Shown here one piece after another: positions 34,101 to 46,100 of a stretch of 64,000 bases of DNA. The notes under the pieces are model-generated. The model was not told the origin of the DNA and made no database searches. It saw only the letters and a program-made list of their open reading frames with translations. The position numbers were made by a program, and so were the translations under genes. The DNA comes from Branchipolynoe longqiensis. Lineage: Eukaryota > Annelida > Polychaeta > Phyllodocida > Polynoidae. Location: contig JASIRB010000758.1 in NCBI GenBank assembly GCA_030323885.1, forward strand, positions 187,501 to 251,500. Reading direction: 5' to 3'. Numbering within the stretch: the stretch's first letter is position 1; every line of letters starts with the position of its first letter.

Positions 34101-37100
34101 TCATCATCAAGCCATCTACCTCCTGTTGTGACCCCATCTCGATGAGCTCCCCAACCTTCTAACGAAGCATCAGTAGTAATTACTGTATTAGGTTCCGCCA
34201 TGCGGATTGGATTTGGTGAACTTGCTATATGTTGCATCCACCATCCAATATCCTGTAACCCTTCTTGCGAAATAAACATCTTTCGCTCAAAATTGCCTTT
34301 AGTTCGTGTTAACGCTAAATTTTTATCTATTTCTAGCGACTTAATATGGGCCTTCCCATATAACACAGCAGGTGCATATGAGGTCATTATGCCAATAAGA
34401 ACAGCAACCTGTCTAATTTTTGGCTTTGATAACTTAATAAGCTGAGTCGCTGTAGTCATAAACTTAATTAGTTTTTGTTCTGTTATCGACACTGTAAGGG
34501 ACTGTGTATCCAGAATAAACCCTAAACATTTGAGTTGTTTTGTTGGTTTAAACACTGACTTTTGTTGATGTACATAAAACCCCAATTTAGTGAGTAATGC
34601 ACATAAATCCAAAACTGCATTCACACAACCAATTTGTGTTGATGCTATAATAAAAGAATCATCTATGTATGGAAACATTATATGACCCTTCCTCGCCATT
34701 ACCGAGAAAACAGGTTTAAGCAATTTAGTAAATAAACGTGGCGCACAAGCTAAGCCATTCGGCATACAGGTAAACTCATAGAGTTGGTTATCCCAAATAA
34801 ATCGAAGAAATTTTCGGTATTGTTCCATTATGGGAAGCGTATAATATGCATCCTGTAAATCAACACTAGCCATCCACGCATCTGGTGTAATCAGATCTCG
34901 TGCCGTATCTAGAGAGAACATTTTAAAATGTCGATATTCCACCCTTTTATTAAGGATTGTTAAATCCAGGATCATTCGAACATCACCATTAGGCTTCGGT
35001 CTCGAGAAAATGTTTGAAATAAACTGTCCTGAACAGTGTGTCACTTTTTGTATAATTCCTTTCTCAAAGAATTTATGTACCTGTTTAGTTAGTGCGTCTC
35101 GTTCAACTGGTTGAATGTTATATGGAAAAGGTATTATACTTTGTACAGGAATTTGTGTAAAGGGAATTTGAACACCCCTAACTATTTCTATAATTTCTTG
35201 GTCACTAGTAATTTTGTGCCACTCAGAAATATGATTACTAATATTACCAGCCACAAAGTTGCTTACAGTTTGTGTGTTTTTAGAGGCTGCATGGGACTTG
35301 TAAAGTTTGTGTTTGGACCTCTACTTGGACCCGCCCCTGGGGAAAGGTCTCGACGAGTTGAACCCTCGACCTATTGGCCGTGCGGTGTTGTCGGTCCAGC
35401 CTGGGCGAGCGCCCCGGCCCCGAAACCCTTGACCGAAGTTTGAACTCGGTCTGGTTCCTCTGGTGAACCGTCGTGGACGAAAATCCCCTCGTGACTTTTT
35501 GAAACGAGGAACTTCCTGTTTCTTCTTGCCATCCATGTTTTTGCCACTCTTGGCTGCAGTCTCTACCTCTTTATAGAGGTATTGTAGTTGACCGCCAAAC
35601 ATCTTGGTATTATCTAAAGGTTTCCCTTTAATCGGCTCTGGAGCAAGATAGAGCGTAAACTCCTTCCCCTCATTATCGGTAACCTTCTTAGAGCGAGCCA
35701 CTTCTTTGCCAGCATCTGTGCAAACTGACTTGAAGACATTTTCATATCTTCGAAACGACAGGTAATTACCTGCCGCCGCTAGTACTGCAATGCCTTTGTC
35801 CATTGTCTTAGCCAAAGACGAGAACTTATTTTCACTCTGCATCCTATTAGCCACAGGAACAATAGCTGTTAGGGTAGCCAACACTGCCTTATGCACTGTG
35901 TGCAACACATCCTCAAACTTCTTACGGTCATCCGTCATATTGACATCCCGATCCATTTCTTTAATGATGGAGTTGGGAACACCCTTTATGCCTGTTAACT
36001 CATCTCCTAACTTGGAGATAACCTCCGCCGGTTTGAACGTGCGAAAATGACCATTCACGGTCTCGCGCATAAGCGTAGTGGTTTTAACCCGCTTAGCCTT
36101 TGGCTTCTCCACCTTCTTAGCCACTTTAGTGCCAATGTCCGCATACACCCCTTCATATACGGTGTCTGAGTCTGATTCCGTAGAAGTAGACTCAGTGGAC
36201 GACTCAGAAGAAGAATATTTCCTCTTCCTCTTCTTCTTTTTGGACTTAGTCTTCCGCTTTTTGCGCAAACCAGACTCTGCCCGCTCCTTGGTGAATTCAT
36301 CACCCGAAGAAATCACCTGTTTCTTCTTCTTCCTCCGTTTAGGAGAAGGAGGAGGAGGAGCCTTAAGCTCCACCGCCGAGTCTGTGTCCAAGAAATCCTC
36401 AAATGAATCCTCTTGGACACTCGGCCTACGCCGCTTCCGAGACACAGGCGATTTGGCAGTCAAGATGTGGCTTTCCAATCTTGCAAAGCGAGCCTCCCAA
36501 TCTGGAGGCGCAGGCACATCAGGCACTGCGTCCTCGTCCGGGTCGGAGAGGATATGCGCCCGGGGCTGTGTCGACGGCCCTGCCGACAACACAGGTGAGG
36601 AGTCGTACTCCTCGTCCACTCCACTCGGAACACGCCCCTCGGCTGCTGCTGCACCGCGCTTACTCCGCTTCGTGGCCATCGGGAACTGAAACAAACATTT
36701 TTGGTCAGTCCCGGTATATATATATGTCACAATATGGTTGTTTCAAACTCATTTGGACATCTATTGGTGTTAAAGAACGTGTTTATACCGTTATAACACA
36801 GGCGTAATAAGCTAAATTTGTGCGTGGGTTGTGGGTCAAGCCCAAACCTTACGCGGGGTCGGGACCAGTGTATCGGCCCGCCCATCCCTCTGTTCCGCAC
36901 ACTTCTCCCACCTGTGACTACTACGTCAACAAGTTGGAGAAAATGCTACGAAACTCGGAGAAACGCCTGAAAAAGTTTTGTCTAGGGGAGTCTATAAAAG
37001 AAACCCAGGAGCATCTCCAACATTACTCTCTATTAGAGTACGAGAGAATTTCCACATGAGATAGGGCGAAACCCACATCTCTACCCATAGTCACACGGTG

Positions 37101-40100
37101 ACCCGGGTGTTGACATAACCGCTAATGACCGGTTTGGTTCCTTCGAGAAACCCACTCGAGTGTTTTATCCTTGGTCGTTTATAACCAAATAACTCGTCCA
37201 AAATGGACCAACGAAAGTCTAAACTTTCCATAATGATGCTCTAATGCATCATAATTAAGCTAACCACAGTTTTTATTATACTTACTGCGTATTTGCTTGT
37301 ATGTAGACTAATTTTGCCGGAGCAACCCAACGACACGTTATCCAGTCGTGAGTTGTATATGCTAATTGCTGGTACCGGACGTGCTTACCTCTCCCTAGCC
37401 TGAGGCTAGCCTGAGGCTGTTTACCGAGGTAAAATAAGCTATATATAGGTGGTAGTGAATAGAAGGAGTGTATTATATTATACGTATATAAAGGTCGGAA
37501 TTAACATTTCCTAATAATAATATCTAGCTGGGAGTAAGGCTCGATATTTGTATTTCTATACTGTCCAATCGTTGGCCGGTGCCTGCGAGCCCGGGACTGC
37601 CCTATAGTGGCGCCAAACAGCGGGTTCGGCCACCGGACCGCCATTTTGGTTCATTGTTGGCCCAGATTTCAAACTTTAACCAGTAAGCATCTAATTGCTA
37701 GCCAAGACAGCAATGCAGATTGTCCATCCCAATCCAAGTATGCTTTCTTCCTTTGTTTAGATGTAGACAAATTTATATATGCATATACATGTGTGTGACA
37801 GGCCATGTCTTATCATACGGCCCGTTCCCTTGGTCTGCATTAGATGCAACGTGAAGAGACACCAGGGAAGATTAACGTATACTTCAACGCTTAATTTCCT
37901 CTACTCCGCCCTCCGCAGTGTCACTGACCGCAGTGACCCGCCACACCACAGGTATCGTCTCATGGTGCCGGGGTGGCCGCTAGCCAGTCACAGAGAGGGG
38001 CGGGGCGGGGGACAGTCTGCCTCTAGCTAGCCTTCTGCCACCTGTCATTGCAGAAGGGCAACAGAGGTCAGCGCAGTCCCTGCCGCCGACATGTCGCGTC
38101 AAGGCTCATGTACGGACTACTACATATGCACATGGTGTAGTCCCTACATGAGCTCCACCACCACCTGGTGGCTGCAGGGACTACGATGTCTACTGTCGCA
38201 GTTCTTCTGTGTCAGGTGGTGGCACGCTAGCCAATGGGCCGGTCCCCATGTGGACTGCCTGTACTACATCCGGCTAGCGGTTCCCCCTGCCATGAGAGGT
38301 TACCTGTGACCTGCCTGGTCAGGGGGCGGGTCACGTGGTCTTGTGACGCCGCAGAGAGTGGAGGAGAAGAATATATGGTGGAAGCGTTATTACATCAGCG
38401 GCGTTCCAGCTAGAGAGACCAGGGAGGAACCGGCCATACGCGGCAGCCTATTACACAAATACATTAAAACATAATGACGCGGGCAACAGCTCACCAGGAA
38501 GAGCAGGCAGGAGCTCTCCTTGCACGCGCCACAACAGCCGAGGAAGCCGACGATGAAGATGAAGGCGCCGATGCCGATGAGCATGATGATGGCGGTGGTC
38601 ATGAGTGGACTACCATCGTTCAGCTCGACCACCTTCAGGATGCTCGAAGCCTTGGGGTCCACCCTCAGCCAGATCCCCAACCCCAGGATGGCGGCGCCAG
38701 TAACCTGGGGGACACAGAGAGATGGATAGATTGGTGTACAAGTGTACGTAACATAGTATGTACCATATGGTAACACAACAAGGATTATCTGTATGGCCGT
38801 GTCAGTGATCTAGGGGACACAGAGGGATGGATACATTGGTGTACAAGTGTACGTAACATAGTATGTACCATATGGTAACACAACAAGGATTATCTGTATG
38901 GCCGTGTCAGTGATATAGGGGACACAGAGGGATGGATACATTGGTGTACAAGTGTACATAACATAGTATGTACCATATGGTAACACAACAAGGATTATCT
39001 GTATGGCCGTGTCAGTGATCTAGGGGACACAGAGGGATGGATACATTGGTGTACAAGTGTACGTAACATAGTATGTACCATATGGTAACACAACAAGGAT
39101 TATCTGTATGGCCGTGTCAGTGATCTAGGGGACACAGAGAGATGGATAGATTGGTGTACAAGTGTACGTAACATAGTATGTACCATATGGTAACACAACA
39201 AGGATTATCTGTATGGCCGTGTCAGTGATCTAGGGGACACAGAGAGATGGATACATTGGTGTACAAGTGTACGTAACATAGTATGTACCATATGGTAACA
39301 CAACAAGGATTATCTGTATGGCCGTGTCAGTGATCTAGGGGACACAGAGAGATGGATAGATTGGTGTACAAGTGTACGTAACATAGTATGTACCATATGG
39401 TAACACAACAAGGATTATCTGTATGGCCGTGTCAGTGATCTAGGGGACACAGAGAGATGGATACATTGGTGTACAAGTGTACGTAACATAGTATGTACCA
39501 TATGGTAACACAACAAGGATTATCTGTATGGCCGTGTCAGTGATCTAGGGGACACAGAGAGATGGATACATTGGTGTACAAGTGTACGTAACATAGTATG
39601 TACCATATGGTAACACAACAAGGATTATCTGTATGGCCGTGTCAGTGATCTAGGGGACACAGAGACATGGATACATTGGTGTACAAGTGTACGTAACATA
39701 GTATGTACCATATGGTAACACAACAAGGATTATCTGTATGGCCGTGTCGTGATCTAGGGGACACAGAGAGATGGATACATTGGTGTACAAGTGTACGTAA
39801 CATAGTAGTACCATATGTAACACAACAAGGATTATCTGTATGGCCGTGTCAGTGATCTAGGGGACACAGAGACATGGATACATTGGTGTACAAGTGTACG
39901 TAACATAGTATGTACCATATGGTAACACAACAAGGATTATCTGTATGGCCGTGTCAGTGATCTAGGGGACACAGAGGGATGGATACATTGGTGTACAAGT
40001 GTACGTAACATAGTATGTACCATATGATAACACAACAAGGATTATCTGTATGGCCGTGTCAGTGATCTAGGGGACACAGAGAGATGGATAGATTGGTGTA

Positions 40101-43100
40101 CAAGTGTACGTAACATAGTATGTACCATATGGTAACACAACAAGGATTATCTGTATGGCCGTGTCAGTGATCTAGGGGACACAGAGGGATGGATACATTG
40201 GTGTACAAGTGTACGTAACATAGTATGTACCATATGGTAACACAACAAGGATTATCTGTATGGCCGTGTCAGTGATCTAGGGGACACAGAGGGATGGATA
40301 CATTGGTGTACAAGTGTACATACTATAATAATACAACCAAATAAGACTTGAAGGTTTTTCATCGTGATTATGGCCTTTACTGCCAACGTGGCATTAAGCA
40401 ATCACCACTAACTAACTAAATACACCCGACCAGACAAGATGGCCGAATGAGTTGAACATCCATCTCCTGTTTTGGGAGATCGGAGGATCCGAACCCATGG
40501 GTTTGTGGGCTTAGAACCCTGGTCGAGTAAACCAATGATTTAAAATTTTATACTTGTTGCTTCCTAGCCAGGCGCTCGGCATTAGTAGGACAGGACAAGG
40601 ACCGGTTCGCACAGTATCAGGATAATGTGACTGAGTGGGATATCAGGTCATGGTTCTGGTGGCCTGGTCTCCCAGTGGGCAGCACTATAATAGTATAAAG
40701 CCACCGTGAGTGCGCACTGTCACAAGTCGGTACCCATCCTGATATGACCCTAGATGTTGCTAGGACTTAAAACAACAATAAGGTATATACACCTGTCGTG
40801 ATAAGCCTTCTACTTGGCCCGCACCTAGCCGCACCCACACACTCGTGCTGATAGCGTGCACTGCTACATTCCTGTTATCTCTGTGTAAATCAAGCACACA
40901 AATGAGATAAGCGGGCAACAAACACCGGGATAGATATAAAGAGAGATAAGAGAGACTTGAACAGTATTAGTCACTTCTTCCATAAAAGAAAACGTAGAAG
41001 ATATAGTTAGCATATAGTTTATTTATCGGGAGAACAGATATAGAGAGATAACAGAGACTTCAACAGAATTATTTACTTCTTCCATGGAAAACAATGTTAG
41101 CGTTTAGTATATTTATCAGATATAAAGAGAGATGAGAGAGACTTTAACGTTGTTATTCACTTCTTCCATAAAAGACAACATAAGAAGATATACTTTAGCG
41201 TTTAGTATATTTATCAGATATAAAGAGAGATGAGAGAGATTTTAACATTGTTATTCACTTCTTCCATAAAAGACAACATAAGAAGATATACTGTATATGT
41301 CCCAATAGAAGCACGCAGCCCAATAAAAGCACACCCCTTATTTCAAGATTGAAAGCGGGCACAAATTTACGATCATATTCAGACTGAATGCACATCAAAT
41401 AAGACAATCCCACTTTATTTCAGAAGCATGACGAAAACAAATCCATGAAATAATAATGTAATGTAATATGTAATGCATATGTAATCATAGTACATGTTAA
41501 TTTGAAACAAACCATCGCAAATAATTACTTTGTGCCCACAGGAAATACATAGATGCGCATCCATGTATCTGCACTCATGCAGTGCGTGTCTATTGGGACA
41601 GACAGTACAACCCCATTAAACCAAGCTCAGTTAAACCAAACGATTGGTTAATCCAAACCTTTTTCGGCGGCCCGGCAAAATACTACCATTTATCATATAA
41701 AAAAAGTTGGTTAAACCAAAGTCGGTTAATCCAAAGTATCGATTAATCCAAACAAAATTGTCGGGCCCCAGACCACTTCCGGTACAGTTAAACCAAACTT
41801 TCATGTGGTTTTAAGATCAACTGAGACTTTTTTATATGATAAATGGTAGTATTTTGCCAGGTCGCCGAAAAAAGTTTGGATTAACCGATCATATGGTTTA
41901 TCCGAGCTTGGTTTAATGGGGTTAAACTGTATATACATAAAAAACAATAATCAAAGTGTCCACATGCATTGTATATATTACATTCATAATGCACCCACGT
42001 TTTTGTCGAAGCCAAGTCAAAGTCAAAGTCAAAGCTTGGTTAAACCATTGATCGGTTAATCCAAACAAATTTCTAGGGTCCCTTCAAGTTTGGTTTAACG
42101 GGGTTATACTGCATACTGTAGTTTATTTATCAGGAGAACAGATATAAAGAGAGATAAGAGAGACTTTAACAGAATTATTAACTTCTTCCATAAAAGACAA
42201 CATAAGAAGATATAGATGTTTTCCAGGAGAACAGATATAAAGAGAGATAAGAGAGACTTTAACAGTATTATTTACTTCTTCCATTAAAGACAACATACGT
42301 AGATATAGTTTGAACAAGAATATATACATAGAAATCTTGACTGGTACTGTTGAATAAGACCCTACTGCTTGAGTTGAGTTTTATTTACCCACGAACATGG
42401 AGTAATGTCACTCTATGGTTTCCCCAATGGGTGATTGTTGGTTGGCTGTTGGGGTTTTATGTCCTGGCAACATCTACAGTCATATCAGGATGGGTACAGA
42501 CTTGTGACAGTGCACACTCATGGTGATTTTATAGTACTGCCCCACTGGGAGACTGGAACCATGACCCAATATCCCACCCAGTCACATTATCCTGATACTG
42601 CACAAATCAGCCCTTGCCCTATCCTAATAATGCCGAGTGCCTGTCGAGGAAGCGACGGGTATCGATTTTGCAAGTTCATGTGCAAGACCTCGTAAACGTC
42701 AATACAAATATTTAATTTAAAAAAAAGATCTTTACCTGATGATAATTTTAACTCTCACTAATTTTACTTTTATTATTATGAAATGATTATGAAGCAATGA
42801 ACAATATGACTCAAAAATTGATATGTGTCACTACCTGGCCTGGTGAGTGTCATTACTAGGATAGGACAACGAACAGTGGAATTTCCTCTGCTTAATCAAC
42901 TAATGTACCAACACAAATAATTAATTAAAAATATATGAACGCAAAAAAAGAGAACCTTCGATGTTTTGACTCCAATGGTTTTCTAAATTTTTGGATTGGC
43001 GTTTACGAAGTTTTGGCCCAGATTTATTTTATTTTATAACCAGAATTCTTTCATTTTGTAATTAGATTTATTTTTATTTTGTAAGGGGGTTTGTTTGTTT

Positions 43101-46100
43101 GTTGTTGTCATATCAGGACGGGTACCGACTTGTAACAGTATGCACTCATGGCGATTTTATAGTGCTGCCCCACTTGGAAATCAGGCCGCTGGGACCATGA
43201 CCCGATATCCCACTCAGTCACATTATCCTGACAATGAGCTAACCAGTCCTTGCCCTATCCTAATAATGCCGAGCGCCAGGCTAGGAAGCGACAAGTATAA
43301 ATTTTGAAGTCATTGGTTTGACTCGACCGGGAAGCAAACTCGCAAACTCCCGATGCCTGTGCTCTACCGATTCGGCCACCACCCCCGGTTTGCAAGGGAG
43401 ACTAATAAGATAATGCGCGCCACACACAAAAGAGGGCTCTTGAGCGCTGACTTGGGGGAATACGGTAGACGCACACACAGTTCATAGATAGACTCTGGGT
43501 GGTGCCACGTGATGTGAACTTTATCTGACCCAGACATGAATCATGCCTCTGTTACGTCGCATCGGACGCCCTGTCTTAATCGGTAGAGTGCTGGCTTCGC
43601 GCGCGGAAGATCGGGAGTTCGATTTCCAGTCACGTCAAACCAATGACGTATAGAATTGATACTTGTCGCTTCCTAGCTTGGCACTCAGCATTAATAGGAT
43701 AGGGGATGGGCTGGTTGGTACAGTATCAGGATATAATGTGACTGTGGGATATCGGGTCATGGTGCCGGCGGCCTGATTTCCCAGTGGGGCAGCACTATAA
43801 AGCCACCATGAGCGCACACTGTCACAAGTCGGTACCCATCCTGATATGACCTTAGATGTTGCCAGGACGTAAAACGCCAACAACCAACTATTACGTCGCA
43901 ATAGATGTGGGTGTTTTTGGTGCCTTGATCTTCAAAATGTCATATCACCATGGAATGCTATTACCAGGTTCAACATGTAAATACATTGTGATAGGGAGTA
44001 CAGTTGTGTGTGTGTGGGGGGGGGGGGGGGTGTATGAGGCGTGGTAAGGCAAACAAAATTCAGTTGTCTTTTTGTAGGTTTTTTTCTTTTTTTACATTTA
44101 TTACAACTGAACAGTCAGATGAGCGTGTCAAATTTACAAAACCGAAACACTCGCCTAGATTTGTGTCCTCATATCCAATTTAAGCGCGGGTGCATTTAGT
44201 AATTATTTGTTGCTGCATAGAACGTAATACTAAACCAATTTAATAGAACCTGTTCATGTTGAAACCTATGGTGTCAGTGTCAGAGTTTTGCCGTGCTTAC
44301 CAACATTAATTAAGCAGGTTTTTCTCTCCCAAATATCGTCAAAGTTAGTTAATTAAAATTAAAGTTACTTCAACCTAAGGTAAAGTCGATTATAATGGTC
44401 AACCAAATATATCAAATGACAGAAATCGAAAACCAATGGACTCTGCAACTTTAACTAAATAGGGGAAATTTCCACCGTGGACAATTGGTATTCCTCATTC
44501 CGCTGCTCCTTAGTCTATTCTAGTTTGTAGGTTAGGTTGGCATGGTTTTGGAGTTTTACATCCTGGCAACATCTAAGGTCATAACAGGATGGGTACCAAC
44601 TTATGACAGTGCACATTCATGCTGACTTCATAATGCTGCCCCACTGGGAAATCAGGCTGCCAGCACCATGACCTGATATTCCACTCAGTCACATTATCCT
44701 GACACTCAGCTAATCAGTCCGTGCCCTATCCTATTAATGCTGACCACCAAGCTAGGAAGCGACAAGTATCAATTTGATAAGTCATTAGTTTGACTCAACC
44801 GGGAATCGAACTCCCAACCTTCCGCACGGGAAACCTGCGCTCTACCGATTCGGCCACTGCATCCAGTACCCTATCCTAGTAATGCCGAGTACCAGGCTAG
44901 GTAGCGACACGTATTTAAAGTCATTGATTTGACAAGGCTGAGTCACAGCTTTGGTCTTTCCTCAGAGACTAGTTGTAATATAATTGGAAGGCCTGGCCGT
45001 CTGAGCCCCAGAAATACCACTTACTCTTCCCAGGTGCGTTCTGACAACTGTCTGTCAGTTCACACCTGATGCCCCTCTCCAACAAACTCATAAGCAAGAA
45101 AGGGAAGACAGGTCGTACAAGATTGACAGTGAAGAAGTTGCGCTTTATTGGCATCAACTCCTGTTCACCTACTAGCGACCTATCACCCTGACTCCTTACC
45201 TTCTGTCCACACAGAGCCTCGTTACTCTCTTTAGTATGTATATGAATCAGTGCCTACAGCTCATTGAACCGGAGTCCCATGGTTGTTGCACACAGCTCAG
45301 TTTGTATATGAAAGGTGGAGCATCAGACATAGTGTCTTTGTTCCTGCCCAAGAGAAGAGTGTGTCTCGCTCAATAGTCAAGAGTAGAGTCTATCAGTAGT
45401 GCCTGTAGCATCATATAGATCAGAGTGTCGAGAATAATCAATATCAAAATGAAGCTTGTGTGGTCAGGTGGGGCAAAGGGGTGCAGGTGACTGGGCCTCC
45501 CACAGCCAGCCAATCAGGCACCCTCTACAGCCTGGGGGGTGATGCCCTAATAGGGGCTGCTGCCACTCAACCCAGCAGCAGGTGGTGTCCATAATGTATG
45601 CAGAGTGGCTGGGTGTGCTTGCCCATCGGTCCTGTGGTAACAGGTAGTTGCAGACAGTTACAATAAATAGTATAGTTATACGAGTCTTACCTGGGTATAG
45701 ATGATGGATAACTGTTGTTTTCCCGAGGTATAAGCCTCGGATAGACGTGGACTAGGGAGAAGGAAGCACATCCGGGTCCAGCAATCTTTACCTACTTATT
45801 CAGGATAAAAATGATCTTTCAATACAATGGATACTATAATTTTCCCGTAAAGGTACAATAATGGAATAGACGTGGTAGGGTGTGGTGGGCGGGCCCTAGC
45901 CCAAGTCTATCCGAGGCTTATACCTCGGGAAAACAACAGTTATCCATCATCTATACCCAGGTAAGACTCGTATAACTATACTATTTTACCTCGGTATACA
46001 GCCTCAGGCTAGGGAGATTTTTACATAATTCATTTTTATCCTTAATATCATTCATTCTTATTATAACATGTTTATGTGGTATGCAGGTATTGCAATACCT

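Larger units (their letters stand above)
32003..37436 (-). mobile_element. DIRS-type tyrosine recombinase retrotransposon, copy 1
   Basis: A 5.4-kb element read on the minus strand: 5' end at 37436, Gag-like ORF, RT/RNase H/methyltransferase-like ORF, tyrosine recombinase ORF, 3' end at 32003. The ends are inverted repeats: GGTAAGCACGTCCGGTACCA at the left recurs inverted at 37365-37398. Near the left end an internal complementary region joins the complement of the left terminus to the complement of the right terminus. DIRS elements use such a region as template for circle formation and insert by recombinase without target duplication or integrase (family knowledge). All three frames are open, so it may be young. 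It sits in tetraspanin intron 2 on the same strand. Confidence 0.93.

Noticed and set aside
33404..35254. Retrovirus or LTR-retrotransposon pol
   Set aside because: No LTRs, protease or DDE integrase; a tyrosine recombinase and inverted ends place it with DIRS elements.
36078..36807. Plus-strand frames of 203 and 134 codons opposite DIRS Gag
   Set aside because: Shadows of the Gag frame on the other strand; no motif.
38474..38773. 99-codon plus-strand frame
   Set aside because: Antisense to tetraspanin exon 2 and the array; the minus strand carries the conserved protein.
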